A stretch of DNA of 64,000 bases from Gonapodya sp. JEL0774 (Eukaryota > Monoblepharomycota > Monoblepharidomycetes > Monoblepharidales > Gonapodyaceae): the NCBI GenBank assembly GCA_027604505.1, contig JADIIX010000025.1:1-64000 (forward strand), written 5' to 3'. Both the position numbers and the translations under genes were made by a program. The notes below the pieces were generated by a model that saw nothing but the letters and a program-made list of their open reading frames with translations, made no database searches and was not told where the DNA came from. Positions 1 through 13,823 of this stretch are shown here, piece after piece; the stretch's first letter is position 1; every line of letters starts with the position of its first letter.

Positions 1-171
1 ATTTCGTATGTTCCAATATTTAAGTCGCCGAGAATGTGCGTATTATAATTCGATTTCAGTCAACTTTGAAACCCACTATTGGTATCTGGTCCCTTCCCAT
101 TATCGAGGTCTCATTTTGTGTACGGAGGCTGTGCATTGTCTTCTACATTGTGTATGTATGTACAGGAAAAG

Positions 172-2088
172 TCAATTAGACCCTACCCAACCGGGTGTCA
201 AACCGCCAAAACCTCCTATTTCCTCGACTGTATCAACAGTGTGATCCACGATATCCCGTAAAGACAAACGACGAATCAATGGGGAGTGTTCGGGAGTGGT
301 CGGAGAACTGTCTGTGACGGACTGGGAGTGGGATGGACTTTGCGAGCTCACAGTGTGATTCGGGTCCACGCTATTAGCCTCAGCAAATGATAGGCGGCGA
401 CTTGATGAGGAACCCTTCTGTGTATCACCAGAGTCCTCCATGATGACCGACGACCGCCTACTACTATCCACATTTCCTAGTGATTCAGGTTCGTGAACCT
501 GCTGAGCGGTCGGGAGAAATGAGACTGGAGGGTCCGGCGCCAATTCACGGAAAGACCGTTGACGGCCCAGGTTCCGGTGATCATCGAGCGAACCTCGCCG
601 ATTCGATATGAATCCGTTTTGGGTGTTATAGTCCATTGCCGGCGATTGCGAGAAGTGATCGGTGACGTCGGGTTCCAGAGAAGGCACGATGCTGGGGCGA
701 CGATTGAAAGAAGGTGTCCGTCGGGGAGTAACCAATGGGGAACTAGGCACAGCTGGAATCGCTTCAGTTGCGATAGAAATAGCGTCCTCACTCCCCTCCA
801 AGTGCTTATCAACACTTTGATGCTGCGTAAAAGCGACTTTACTCGGCTCGTTGGTCGATGATCGCGAAGTTATTGTCGGTGGTATGGGGAGATGGGGAGG
901 TTGGGACAGACGTAAAGGCGCCGGGAGATGGCGCAGATCTCGAGAAGTGTCTGCGGTAAGAAGAGGACGTGACGATAGCCGAGAGAGAAGTGGGCGGTGC
1001 GGAGCGTGTGTGGATTGTGTGGTGGTGGCGAAAGGGCTGCTCGTGCCATCGGTTACCTCGACGTAGCTCGAGTCTGGGACACCTTCGGAGTCCAAACGTA
1101 CACTCATAGATGTGTCAACGGTCTCGGTGACATTGCTGTTTTCGGTGGTCCTTGCACGTTTCGCTTGTCGTGCGGTGTCTATCGCGAGGGCCTTTGAGAC
1201 GTAGATGTTCCAGACAATCCCTATCGAGTTGGAGAAAGCAATTCGGGAAATTCCGGGATTGATGAACATGTAATTAGCAAGATTCGCGAATGGCCATATG
1301 ACGATCTTCCGATTTGTGGGAATTCGTGGGAAAGATGTCGGCAATCAGAGAATGAGTGCTCCACTGGAGTGTCGCAGACACTCACCCCCTCCATCCAGAC
1401 CTTGTTTCCCAGCTTAGCCCTCGCCTTCAAGTCCTCAACGGTCTTCCCTTCAAGTGCAGCGAGTAATGCAAAGAATATCGGGTTGTGTGGGGACCCAACT
1501 AAGAAGGTGCACGCAGCTTTCCGTACAGACGACCAGAACTTCTGGACAGAAATGCGCTCAGCCGGTGCACTGACAAATCTATCGATGAACCGGAATCCGA
1601 AGTCTAGATGAAGGTGACGAGAATGAGCTGGAAACCCCGAGCTGCTTCCAATCTCCCCCAACACCAACACTCACACCAGTAGGGACCCGAAAAAGTCGCA
1701 CCTGCGAGGACGAGTCGACCAGTTCGCTCCAAGTCAAAGCGTTCTGGCACTGTCCATCGCGTTGAGCCGAGGGATTTCGCGAATTGAATCACGGTGAAAT
1801 GACCTTCACTGCCATCACCGACCGCCGCATCGGACGAGGATGAAGCACTGGCCACCTGGGCGAGGACATCACCGATGCCCACAAGAGTTCCGCTGATCGT
1901 TTTCGAGCGCCGTTGTTCCCAAGAACTTTTTTAGCTTGAAGCGATCTTATGCATATCAGAACTCAAAGACGCGAATCTCGGACTCACGCGGTGATTCCAG
2001 CTTTTACTACTTGAGGTAGATCCTTATACCGATACTTCAGAATGCGAGAGACGGCCGACGGCGCTCCCGCGAAGAGGTTGTGGGTCAT
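172..2088 (-). CDS. Mpv17/PMP22-family membrane protein with long C-terminal tail
   Basis: Mpv17/PMP22 proteins are small four-helix membrane proteins of mitochondria or peroxisomes; Mpv17 supports mtDNA maintenance. The spliced product starts MTHNLFAG at 2088 and, after an intron, reads AGTLVGIGDVLAQ, the typical first-helix end. Next come an FDLERTGRL..GATFSGPYW segment, FGFRFIDRF after another intron, FFALLAALEGKT, and finally IVIWPFANLANYMF plus a segment ending GIVWNIYVSKALA, which is the family signature. The core would be about 190 residues, the usual size. It continues without a break into roughly 330 further residues rich in Ser, Thr, Pro and Arg, ending at the stop at 172. Relatives normally stop at the core. 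The tail looks disordered and phosphorylatable (repeated RR-S motifs). Family assignment is firm; organelle and substrate are not known. Confidence 0.88.
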
Positions 2089-2719
2089 TGTGGTCGGTGT
2101 TCGTTCATTTGGGGTAGTCCCCCCCACGCGGTACGGGCCGTGAAAAGTCGCTGGAACGTCAAAGCTTTCACACCCACCACCCCGTCTTCTCTACCCCATT
2201 CATCGGTGTTTCATCGTTTCATGTTTCCGGATGTCGAAGAGCCGCTTGCGAAAGCTTCTAGATCATGTGCAGGCGAACGCCGAAGTAACTATATATTACG
2301 AACGATCAAGTACGCTTAAGGATGAGTGTAAATCAATCACGGGAATACAGATCTGTTCATGGAGCCGTTGGTCACCAAACATGATGTTTGCATTGAAACC
2401 GCCCACTGCCAGCTGCACCAAAACATAAACATGCTATTGTACAATCGGTTGTGCGCAAAATTTCAACTCCTAGCACCCACTGTCAGCAAAAATATGCTGT
2501 ACAGGAGAGGACACGATATTATACACGGCAACGGAGGATGCTAAACTCCCCATGTGAGCTCCTGGTGCGCGTCTGGACGATGCGCCCCCTCTTTCCATCC
2601 TCCAAAGTAAACCTCCCAGATTCAAAAACAAGTGCAAATCACTTTACTTCGATGAAGCTCCAAGGTCGCAGCAAACGAGACGAATTTTGTCATCACTCAG
2701 AGTACGGCACCGGCAAGCC
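2089..2719. other. Intergenic stretch between Mpv17-like gene and zinc-finger locus
   Basis: Only short overlapping open frames occur here and none shows a recognisable motif. It should contain the promoter of the leftward Mpv17-like gene starting at 2088. No TATA box or repeat stands out. Confidence 0.5.
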
Positions 2720-4159
2720 TCAGCTTGTTCCACCTGACTTGGCCGCCTTTCTCATCCCTGATTTAAGCCGGCCACCAACGAGCTCGAGAGGAGTGGATGA
2801 CACTGCGAGTTCGCGATTCGTAACGCTTGAAGAGGTACGACGCCGGGGGTGATGTTCTACTCCCATGCCTGAATCGTTGCTTCCAGCGCTTTCACTCGCC
2901 TCGATCACGAACTCAGGGAATATTTGGGCACCGTAGTCGACTTCTAGAGAAGGCGTGACGAAGTCGAGAGAGCGTGACCTTTGTGACCGCCGTGTCCCAG
3001 ATTTAGCCACACCAGCGGTCGAGTCGTTGTGCCCCCCGTGGTTGAGCCAGCATGACGACTATGGCACCGAGAAGAACGGCCCTTCTGCAACTCATATATA
3101 CTTAGAAGAAGTAGAAGGAGAAGACAGTAGATATAAGTACCATTCGACATTTTCTGATGTGAAGCTGTGCCTACCTAGCTCTGGACGTGCTGATATCCCG
3201 TCTACTATCTCCTTTCGACGCATGAGTCCGGCGATGACGGGACAGAGCAGACGACTATGACGATCGCCGACAGTTCACGCCCGGAGCCGGCCGAGCGGAT
3301 CAGTCAGAATACCTGAGGTCCATTCGATCTTCCTCATTGTTACTCTCACTTCCGCGAACGCTCTTTGACACTCTACTACTTCGCACTTGTGCGGTTTCTC
3401 CCCAGTGTGGGTTTGCTGGTGCTTCTTCAATTGAAAGAAAGGTACCAAAAGGCCTTTCCACACCCAGGCCAAGGACCTGCAGAAGAGCAGAGAATCGTTG
3501 GAGCGGCGGTCAGCATCGTACACACAATATACTGGGTGACATGTCACTTGCGGCGGTCACAAAAAGGAGCTTCCAACTGTGATACCCTCGCTGTAATCCG
3601 AGAGCTTACATGGAAATTGCTTTACGCCAGTGTGCGCTTTCCTGTGCCGGCTTACGTCACCTTTCGGGTGTAGGATCTATCACACCCAACCCATGGACAG
3701 TCATGTCTTGGTTTCCCACTTGAGTCCTTATGTGCCGGGGTTATCGGGCGTGTATGGTTGACTCGTTTGGTTGGAGACAGAGAGTTTGGAAGAGACGAGC
3801 TCGATGCTTGAGAATGACTAGAGCTCACACTTGAAGTTGCGCCATCAGAAAGCTTCGCGGTAACATCATGGCATGGGTTGTGGAAGGTATTGTCGGTTTG
3901 CGATGTGGACGACCAGTAATATTTGCGGATAGGCGTGGAGAATACCGTACGATTCTGGATGACATTCTTGGAAATACAATTGGTGGCCACGAAACTGCTG
4001 TGTAGCAATGTGAATTCCGGATGTGGCCGAGTTTGTCAAGCACCTGGCCGGGTCAACAATCGGGTTACGCGAGTAATATGGTGCAAATATCAGTTCCGGA
4101 GCACATGATCTGGAAAAGCCAAATGACCGTGATCGCGTATTGTCCCTTGTCCAAAACAT
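2720..4159 (-). pseudogene. C2H2 zinc-finger protein locus, apparently frameshifted
   Basis: Three C2H2 fingers can be read leftward from about 3700. Finger 1 begins CPWVGCDRSYTRK, but its His half (SRHRKAHTG) is in another frame; the Cys-to-His spacer is 35 nt instead of 36 and a TAA interrupts it near 3652. Finger 2 follows a spliceable intron and reads CPWPGCGKAF, then LKKHQQTHTGEKP, again out of frame (38 nt spacer). Finger 3 is intact: CEVVECQRAFAE, an intron, then SSALSRHRRTH with the exact 12-residue spacer. Upstream (about 3660-4010) lies a Ser-rich segment; downstream (2720-3010) is an open Ser/Arg-rich frame that may be the C-terminus, but its join to finger 3 is not resolved. Intact relatives are DNA-binding transcription factors. 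Either this is a recent pseudogene or the sequence carries two indel errors. Confidence 0.5.
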
Positions 4160-4850
4160 TGGCTGTCAGGTCAGACCTCCGCTTGTGACCATTGTTGTGG
4201 AATGGGAGCTAATTGTAGGTGGTCATAGTGCGGTTTCGTGGGGTTAGGGCTTTTCCAAGGGCGAAAGCTGCCCACCCAAAGTACGGGAATATCCTGCACT
4301 CGTTGAGCTGGATTCTTGGGCCGGAGTGAGATGCAAGTCTGAGCGGGCGAGAGGTTGTGGTGCATGTTCCCAGGTCTCTGCAGCACACGAGCCAGAATCG
4401 AACAAGGTTGGTGAAATAAATTTACCCTGATTTGGGGACAACGAACACAGGCACAAATCTTCTAATGATGTCAAACTTTAGAATTTGGCTGAACCCTTTC
4501 GCGACCAAGAGCCGCCTGCACTGCGGCACTCAGATTAGCGATTCGTCTTTGTTCCCATACGCGTCCTCTTCATTTGATCTACTTGAAGTCATTCCAACAC
4601 ACGCGTAGTGATTTCATCATTCAATGGTGCAGTATGAGAAGCAGACTACTGCGATCAAGCCGCTGTTTGGGAGCGCGCACTACAATAGGGTCACAGTCGA
4701 GTTGGGTTGGCGTCCAAGAAGAAAGATCTGCAACAAGTGAAATGTAGCAACAGAATACAGTTGAATTTATGCTATAATTCCCATTCTCTATTTTCAGAGA
4801 TTCTTTCGTGCTGTGGGCATTACAAACAAGACTAAGGTGGCTGTATCGTA
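4160..4850. other. Intergenic stretch with possible 5' exons of the zinc-finger locus
   Basis: On the minus strand, open frames at 4171-4474 lie in line with the zinc-finger locus and could be 5' exons or leader; none has an ATG start that I can support. The right part should hold the promoter of the rightward ankyrin/SH3 gene. Confidence 0.4.
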
Positions 4851-4852
4851 CA

Positions 4853-4860
4853 TATATAAA
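4853..4860 (+). promoter_or_regulatory. TATA box of the ankyrin/SH3 gene
   Basis: TATATAAA lies 96 nt before the ATG at 4956, a suitable distance for a TATA element with a short 5' leader. No other strong TATA element is seen between it and the start. Confidence 0.55.
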
Positions 4861-4955
4861 AGACCCAGCGTCTGATTGAACTTACATATGTCGAGAGCAG
4901 ACAGTTCACCAGGCATTCAGAAAGCAAAGTGTCATTCCTTGCGTACTTCAAGTTC

Positions 4956-7021
4956 ATGTCTAGAGAAGAAAGCTTGATTGAGGCCGTCGAGCTCGGAAAC
5001 GTCGCCCGAGTCCGGCAACTCCTGTCCGACGGACTCAACCCAAACGACGCACGGAAGCGAGTCACGCTGTCCGTCACGCTCGGCCAGACCACCAGAACCG
5101 ACACAGCGGAGTGCGAATCTGCTCTGGCGCTTGCCATCATGCACGGCCATGTGGACATCGTTCGTCTCTTGCTCACTCACGGTGCGGACCCAACGACACC
5201 GTGCGAGTGGCGTATTTCCAACTGGGTTCCTCCCCGCAACGAGGACGACTGGAACGTCAAACGCTGGTACTACACGTTTTCTTTCCCATGCGCTCTGACT
5301 CTGGCGATCGCACGTGGAGGCACCTGGACCTGGTCGACTGGAAAGACTTTTGACGCTCCCGATTCCAACGGGGATCTCGCGGTCAACAAACAGGGCGGAC
5401 ACGTCCATGTGGTCAATCCTAGAAGGTGGCAAGACAACCATATCGAGTTTCTGCTCCGTCCCTTGCTTCCCATTGTCTCTGTCCTCCTCCAGCACGGCGC
5501 ACACATTTCCGACGCGGTGTTGGATGCTGCTCGCAAGCAACCAGACCCATCTTTTCTGGAAGCTATTGAACAGCACCAGATGACTGTGAAGAGCAGGTCG
5601 CTCAACACAGAGAGACCACTCCACATGATCGCCGAACTACCCACGCCACCCTTGCTTGCGGAACCCCCGATCCAGCTCCCACTCCCTCCAACGCCAAACG
5701 AAACCGCTGCCGGTGCCGCCTCCGCCTCCGCCACTCAATCCACTGAAACTCTCCTCGCCCTTCTCGCCGCCCAAGTCCGCAAGAACGACGATCTTTCCAT
5801 CCAAATCGACGCCCTCAAAGCCCGCAACGAGGATCTTTCCGTCAGATCGGCCGTCTCGGAGATCCGTACCGCCGAATTCGAGCGCCGCGTCGCCGACCTC
5901 ACCACCGACAACGCCCATCTGAAATCATCCATCCGTCAGCTCGAGGCCCAGGCGGCCACCCACATCGCCCGAATCGCAGCGCTGGAACTCGAAATCTCCA
6001 CGTTGCGATCCACCTCTCGCCCGACCCAATCGCATCGAGATGTCAGTCCTTCAGCAGAACCGTCCCGCGCACCTCTGCCACCTTACACCATCGACAAGGT
6101 CATGTACGCCGTCGCCGATTTCCAAGCGCGGGACACGGACGAGATGAGCGTCGCGGTGGGAGATGCGATCCACGTCTCGCTAGGATTCGCCGACGGATGG
6201 GGATTGGTGGGTTGGTCTGTTGTAACGGCTCGGTTGATCGTCGGAGTTGTTGTGCCGCGGGGAATGGGCGACGAATCGGTACAGTTCCCGTCGCCATCTC
6301 GGATCAAGATCTCACCTCCCGGCTGCCCCCCCACCCGCAACAGGGTTTCAACTCCACATCCGGTATCTCCGGTGCCTTCCCCCTCGCTTGCGTCAGCTCA
6401 CGGCCTTCTGACACGGTACTTGACTCCGGTCCGCAACCAACTCACCACACCACCACCTCCCTCACCATCCGCTACGAATCCCGCCTCGGCGCACCTCACT
6501 CCTACCTCCCCCAAATGACCCACTCTGTCCCAAACCTGGCTTCGCCTTCTTACCCACTCTACCCGCCCGCCGACGTCCTCGGCCCTCCTCGCCCCCGACT
6601 CAACCCGAGCGGTCCGTGGCCGCCGCCTTGGCGGGACCTGCATGCGACGGAGCATCGTGAGGGAGGATTCCAGAGTGGAGCCGTGCAGACCGGTCGGAGG
6701 AACGGAGCTGGTGGACGGTTTGAGAACGAGAGTACGAATTCTGTGGACTCGACTCCAGACGCGAGGAGTGCAAGACCGACCGTTATGAGCTCCTCGCGGG
6801 TCGGACTACGGTACGTACAGATTTTGCATGCACATGTGTGCCTGGAGCAACGCCCGGCTGAGATGCCTTTGTTTTGGTGTGCGTTGCGTGCGTTGTCTGG
6901 CGCGCGGGCAACCGGTCATATATATTACGGTCTATGCGACGTACGCAGGTCTCGCTCCACCCTTCCGTCCCTTCCCGTATCTCCACCGGGATCCACGACG
7001 TTCTCCGGCACACGCGTATAA
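4956..7021 (+). CDS. Ankyrin repeat / coiled-coil / SH3 domain protein
   Basis: The first ATG (4956) gives MSREESLIEAVELGN, the start of an ankyrin-like repeat; a second clear repeat reads ESALALAIMHGHVDIVRLLL, followed by weaker repeats to about residue 215. A Pro-rich linker then leads into a coiled coil of about 110 residues with regular Leu/Ile/Ala spacing (about 5740-6010). An SH3 domain follows: VMYAVADFQARDTDEMSV, then DGWGL, an intron with donor near 6207 and acceptor near 6340, then GFNSTSGISGAFPLACV, which completes the fold with the ALYDF-like and FPxxYV-like ends. A Ser/Pro-rich tail is joined by a further intron (donor about 6809, acceptor about 6947) to the stop at 7019-7021. 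The layout is that of a scaffold protein, perhaps cortical or actin-linked; partners are unknown. Confidence 0.85.
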
Positions 7022-9588
<2,567 letters not shown>

Positions 9589-10953
9589 GTTTTGGTTGTT
9601 TTGCCGGTGAAGTGGATTGTCGGTGTGGGGGTGATGAGTGCGGAAAACGAAAGTCCAGCTTATCGAATCTCGATGGAATGGCTCATTCGCCCCACGTGTT
9701 CCCTTTCTCTCTCTCCATTCCCATCCACACCGGGCAACCATGCTCGAACATGCAACCCGTGCCGATCCAGTCCCCCGGCCAACCCCAACCCTGCTGGCGC
9801 GTCGCGCCCCATCTCGTCGTTGTGAGAAACCCGTGATATGATTTTGTGTGTGTGTGTGGTGCGGCGGTTCCAGACGAGCGCACTTGTCCAACGGTTCTGT
9901 CGTGGATCAGACGGATGTTAGCGGGGTGGCATCAACTCCGGGCTTGCTTGCAGTTACCCGATCGAGAAACGTACGTGGGACGTGGTGAGAGACGGACCCG
10001 GCATGATTGTAGTGTACCAGAGCGCGCCGCGTCGTTCCCGTGTCTCTGAATAGTATGCAGCTACGTAGACTATAGATCCAACATCCCAAAGTACACGGGG
10101 CACAGAAGGTGGCCGGTGCCAAGTGACGTCCCATGTCCTCTTGGGTATCACCGTGGCTCCAAACACCATCACAATCACAACCCGTCGGGCGCAAATTGTC
10201 GTCAATACCTTCTCCGTAGCAAAATCGAGGCTCCCACCCAGCCGAAGGGTGTCCCTATGAGGTGTGCAGGGCACGCACCACCGTCCGCACCAAACGGCTC
10301 CACCGTGTAGGGTGTACATGTATATGGTAGCTCTTGTTCTTCTCATGATCATGCACAGTCTGTTTTTGAGCGCAATGTTATCTCGGTTCGTGCGTCCCTG
10401 GATCTGCGCCTGCCAGGTGTGAAGGGTTCAGAGTATCTCCATGATCAAGCACACCGTCGCACCATTGGCGTTCACATATGTGTACTTTGTCGTGCGTCCA
10501 AGATGCAAAAGTTTATGTATGTACAGTACAATAAAAATATCGAAATAAGCTCTGAAGGGTGGAAAAGTACGGCTCCAAGGCGGAGGCAGAAAGTGAGGGT
10601 GTGCCACGAATATCGCGAAGATAGGACATATCAAGAAGGAAGGCCAAGAAAGTAAAAGGCAAGCCAATAGAAACTACAACACACACGAAAGTATGCACAA
10701 GGGTGGCCGGTGGAGGTAAGTGAGGGAACGAACAGGGAATGGAAGGTCGAAGCAGAACAAGGTAACGACAAAAGGAAAATATCCACATGCACCAGCGAGA
10801 CGTCCACCGAGCCAATACAGAGCAGTTCTTTCGGTGCATACAGCGTCTTTCCACGACTGTCCTTTCTTGTCTGTGTGTGTGTCTGTGTGTGTTTGCGATC
10901 GGCTGCGTCCCGTTAGCTCCTGATCCCGCGTTCTCCTCTCCCATTCCAACCCC
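9589..10953. other. Long intergenic stretch without supported genes
   Basis: Contains TG-type microsatellites at 9845-9858 and 10870-10893. The open frames on both strands lack motifs and are rich in simple sequence. It includes the 3' flanks of the OYE gene and of the leftward VIT gene. Confidence 0.5.
10870..10893. repeat. (TG)n/(CTGTGTG) microsatellite
   Basis: Imperfect TG run broken by one CTG unit, located 3' of the VIT gene. Simple repeat with no visible function. Confidence 0.75.
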
Positions 10954-12529
10954 TCAACCCGCCGTCATCCCAACCACCATCCCAACTCCAAACGTAACTC
11001 CGAGCGCCACCAGTCCACCGAGGAGGACTCTCAGGGCCGCGACACCCGCTGGTGCCCCGCCAAGTCGGGCGCCGAGTGCACCAAATGCGAGGAGGGCGAG
11101 TGCAGCGATGGCGGTGATAGAGGCGAGGAGGAGGGCGGGTGTGGGGGATGGGTGGTCTGGGTCGGGGGAGGGAGTAATGGACGATGCCGCAGCGGCTGCG
11201 CACACGATGGCCGCTGTGACGATGGGCACGACGCCCCCGGCAGCAAACGAGACGAGCGACGAGATTGTCGCCTGCCAAGGATCGGCCAGATCCTCTGTAT
11301 CGATGCCCAACTCGTCGCGGGCGTGGATCTTGACGAGATCCTCCACGGACCCCGACGTCGTGTGGAAGTGTTCCGCTATGCGCCGAGCGAGGTGGTGTGG
11401 GAGACCTCGGGATATGTAGATTGAGGTGAGTTCGTCGAGTTCGCTGTGGTGGGGGTGAGGCGTGCGGAGGAACTCGGTGCGTTCGCGTGCGAGGTCGGCT
11501 TGTTCGGCGTCGCGTTGGGACCAGACGGAGACGTATTCGCCTGTGGTGATTGTCCGAGGGAAAGGTGAGTTGGTGTGCAGGAGGAGAGGATCGAGGAGGG
11601 AATTGAGGCAATTTGAGAATATGATTATATCACGAGGATAGAATGCCGGTCATGGTCCGTCAAAGGGTACCAAACGACTCCATGGTCACGTCCTTCTCCC
11701 ACCATCGTCAGATTCCATGATGATTCCACGACCACTCCACGTATGTTTCCCACACCGAGCGCCATGACGGCTCTGGCAACACCCAGTGTCACAACCCACG
11801 GCCCACACGAACCCCTTTCACTGATCTTCTCTCCGACCACTCAACTCACCAACCGCCATACTGAGTGCCCCCGCGACGAGGGCCGAGAGGCCAGAAAGGA
11901 ATATAATGTGAGCATCGGCACCGCCCGCAGCGACGCCGAGCATGAGTGCGGCGACTGAGACCAAGCCGTCGTTGGCGCCGAGTACGGCGGCGCGCAGCTG
12001 TGAGGGGGAATAAGGTAGGGAAGGGGGTGGGGATAAGAGGAGTAGAAGGGCCGGGGTCGAGTATTGAAATATCATCGGAGTACGGGATTGCAAGGAGAAT
12101 GAGGAACAACAGAAGTAGATGAGAAACACGCGACCACCCCGTGCAACTCGGGGAGAATCTATTTACCCATGGCGCTCTGTGCGAGTAGTGCATGTCGACG
12201 TGCTGGTATTGAGTGCGGTGTGGCGTGACTGCGGTCGCATCGGACGCTCCCAGATCCATCAGCGACGGCGGCGACAACGACAGCGACAACAGCGGCGAGA
12301 GAGTCGGCGACGTGTCCGGTGTGGCCGTTGCCGTGTGGGAGTGCGTCGACCGTGTGTCGTCTGTCCCGCTCGAATCCACAACGCGACAAGTCCCCGTCCT
12401 AGTCGACCCCACGGCGCCTGCCTGCGCACCAGAGGCCGAATCACCGAGACTGCCACATATCGATACAAACGGTGTGTGAGTTGGAGATGCGTCGGTGTTT
12501 GCCTGTTCGTTCCCCTCGGTGCTCGCCAT
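10954..12529 (-). CDS. Vacuolar iron transporter family protein (VIT/CCC1), copy 1
   Basis: VIT/CCC1 proteins move Fe2+ (or Mn2+) into the vacuole. Three exons run leftward. Exon 1 (ATG 12529, MASTEGNEQ) encodes a disordered Ser/Thr-rich N-terminus of about 120 residues ending HYSHRAPW. Exon 2 gives LRAAVLGANDGLVSVAALML, a second helix, and GALSMAVG. Exon 3 gives EYVSVWSQRDAEQADL, the acidic cytoplasmic metal-binding segment ending HARDELGIDTEDL, then three hydrophobic helices ending GVGMVVGMTAG. The first-helix Asp (in ANDG) and the Met/Glu features of the transport path are present. The two introns interrupt the protein at the same points as in the paralogue at 24631-25814, so the copies arose by duplication. 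A signal-like acidic patch is absent. Iron is the likely substrate, but manganese is possible. Confidence 0.9.
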
Positions 12530-13823
12530 CGTTGCTTTCCGTGTACCGAGCGCAAAATTACTCAAAGGAGAAAACCCCACAAGATAAAAGACTCAGAACT
12601 CGATTTGTCTTCCCGCCTTCGCCTTTCGATTTCTCCAGCTCCTTTTTCTTCTTTTCTTCGTGTCCGTGTCTGTCGCAGAGTCGCCACTCTGCCGAACTTT
12701 TGACTTGACGTGTCTGCCCCTCCGGCACCGGCAGGTAACGAGAAGGACGCTAAAACGAGGTCCCACCCCCCTACAAAACCCCTTTATGGCTGATCCCGGA
12801 TTTGCCGCTTTACGTTGGGTCACCAATTGCGTATCCACTCAGTCATATTTTCCAACGCGTAAATAAACTTTTGCCTCAAACAAATCTTCCTGTACGCACG
12901 GTGGGTGTGAACTTTATGTTCATTTATGAGCGGACATGATCACGTGTACTGTTGGTGTCAGGTCTATTCGGTACCCGAGAAGAACAGATTAGACCGGATT
13001 CAACTCTGACCCTTGTTTGTCTGACGTAACTCTGACATCGGTATCAATTCCTCCACTCCTCTGTACCAGTCCTGATCCCAAGACCAATCAGCAATCACTC
13101 TTCGTAGCGAATCACCGTGGAGTAAATGGCGCGCGTGTGGCTCGAGTGGCAAAGCATTTACCGTTCACGTCACGCTCCACTTCATGTGTATAATAGTGTC
13201 ATGGAGGTTGTGCGGATGCCAAATGTGCCAAATAATTGTAACCGGGCTGGATGAAGATAACCTTGACACAGCTGACACCAAGCTGAAGGCGGCGAGGGAA
13301 TGATCCCGCACTCTCACACCAGCTACTGTGTAAGGATCTTTTCAGTCGAAACATGCACATACCCGCACATGAAGCTGAACCGTGGATCTCATGGTGGTGC
13401 CACGACTCATCCCTCGCCTCGAGTCCGGAGAGAGTTGCTTCGCCCTTGAACCAACGCACCAGCACAATCTCACGCCATCTGATCCCTGAACCACAGTGTG
13501 CTTGGGCTGGGTAAAAAGGTTGTTGATGGCGGACGAATTGAATCATATACTGACTATTACAGCGCCATTTCTTGCTCATTCAATTTTGCAGTATCTGCAT
13601 GATTTAGCAAGCACATTGTAGGCTACTAGAGATATACCATGCATTGCTGGTCACCGTCAATCTTCATGATGACGGAAGGATCAAGCTTCACGTCCCCCCC
13701 TCCACCCCCCCGCCCCCTTCCCGCATTTGTCACAATGGAAACGGGGTATCAAAATAGCCGCACTATAGTCATTGGATGTTTGAATACGTTTCCATGCTAT
13801 AGTATATATGCAGACGTTACTCC
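12530..13823. other. Intergenic stretch between VIT copy 1 and F-box-like gene
   Basis: Should include the VIT promoter on the left and the F-box gene 3' end on the right. An ATG-started minus-strand frame of 126 codons (13199-13579) has no motif or homologue I recognise. A C-rich tract at 13694-13722 could form a G-quadruplex on the opposite strand. Confidence 0.45.

Noticed and set aside
4932-5624. Minus-strand frame of 230 codons
   Set aside because: Antisense of the ankyrin exon with no motif of its own.
12119-12703. Plus-strand frame of 194 codons
   Set aside because: Antisense of VIT exon 1; composed of Arg/Gln-rich low-complexity sequence.
13127-13190. tRNA-like segment with an A-box-like TGGCTCGAGTGG
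   Set aside because: No matching B box or cloverleaf pairing could be found.
13199-13579. ATG-started 126-codon minus-strand frame
   Set aside because: No motif, no splice evidence and amino-acid composition near random; listed only within the intergenic entry.
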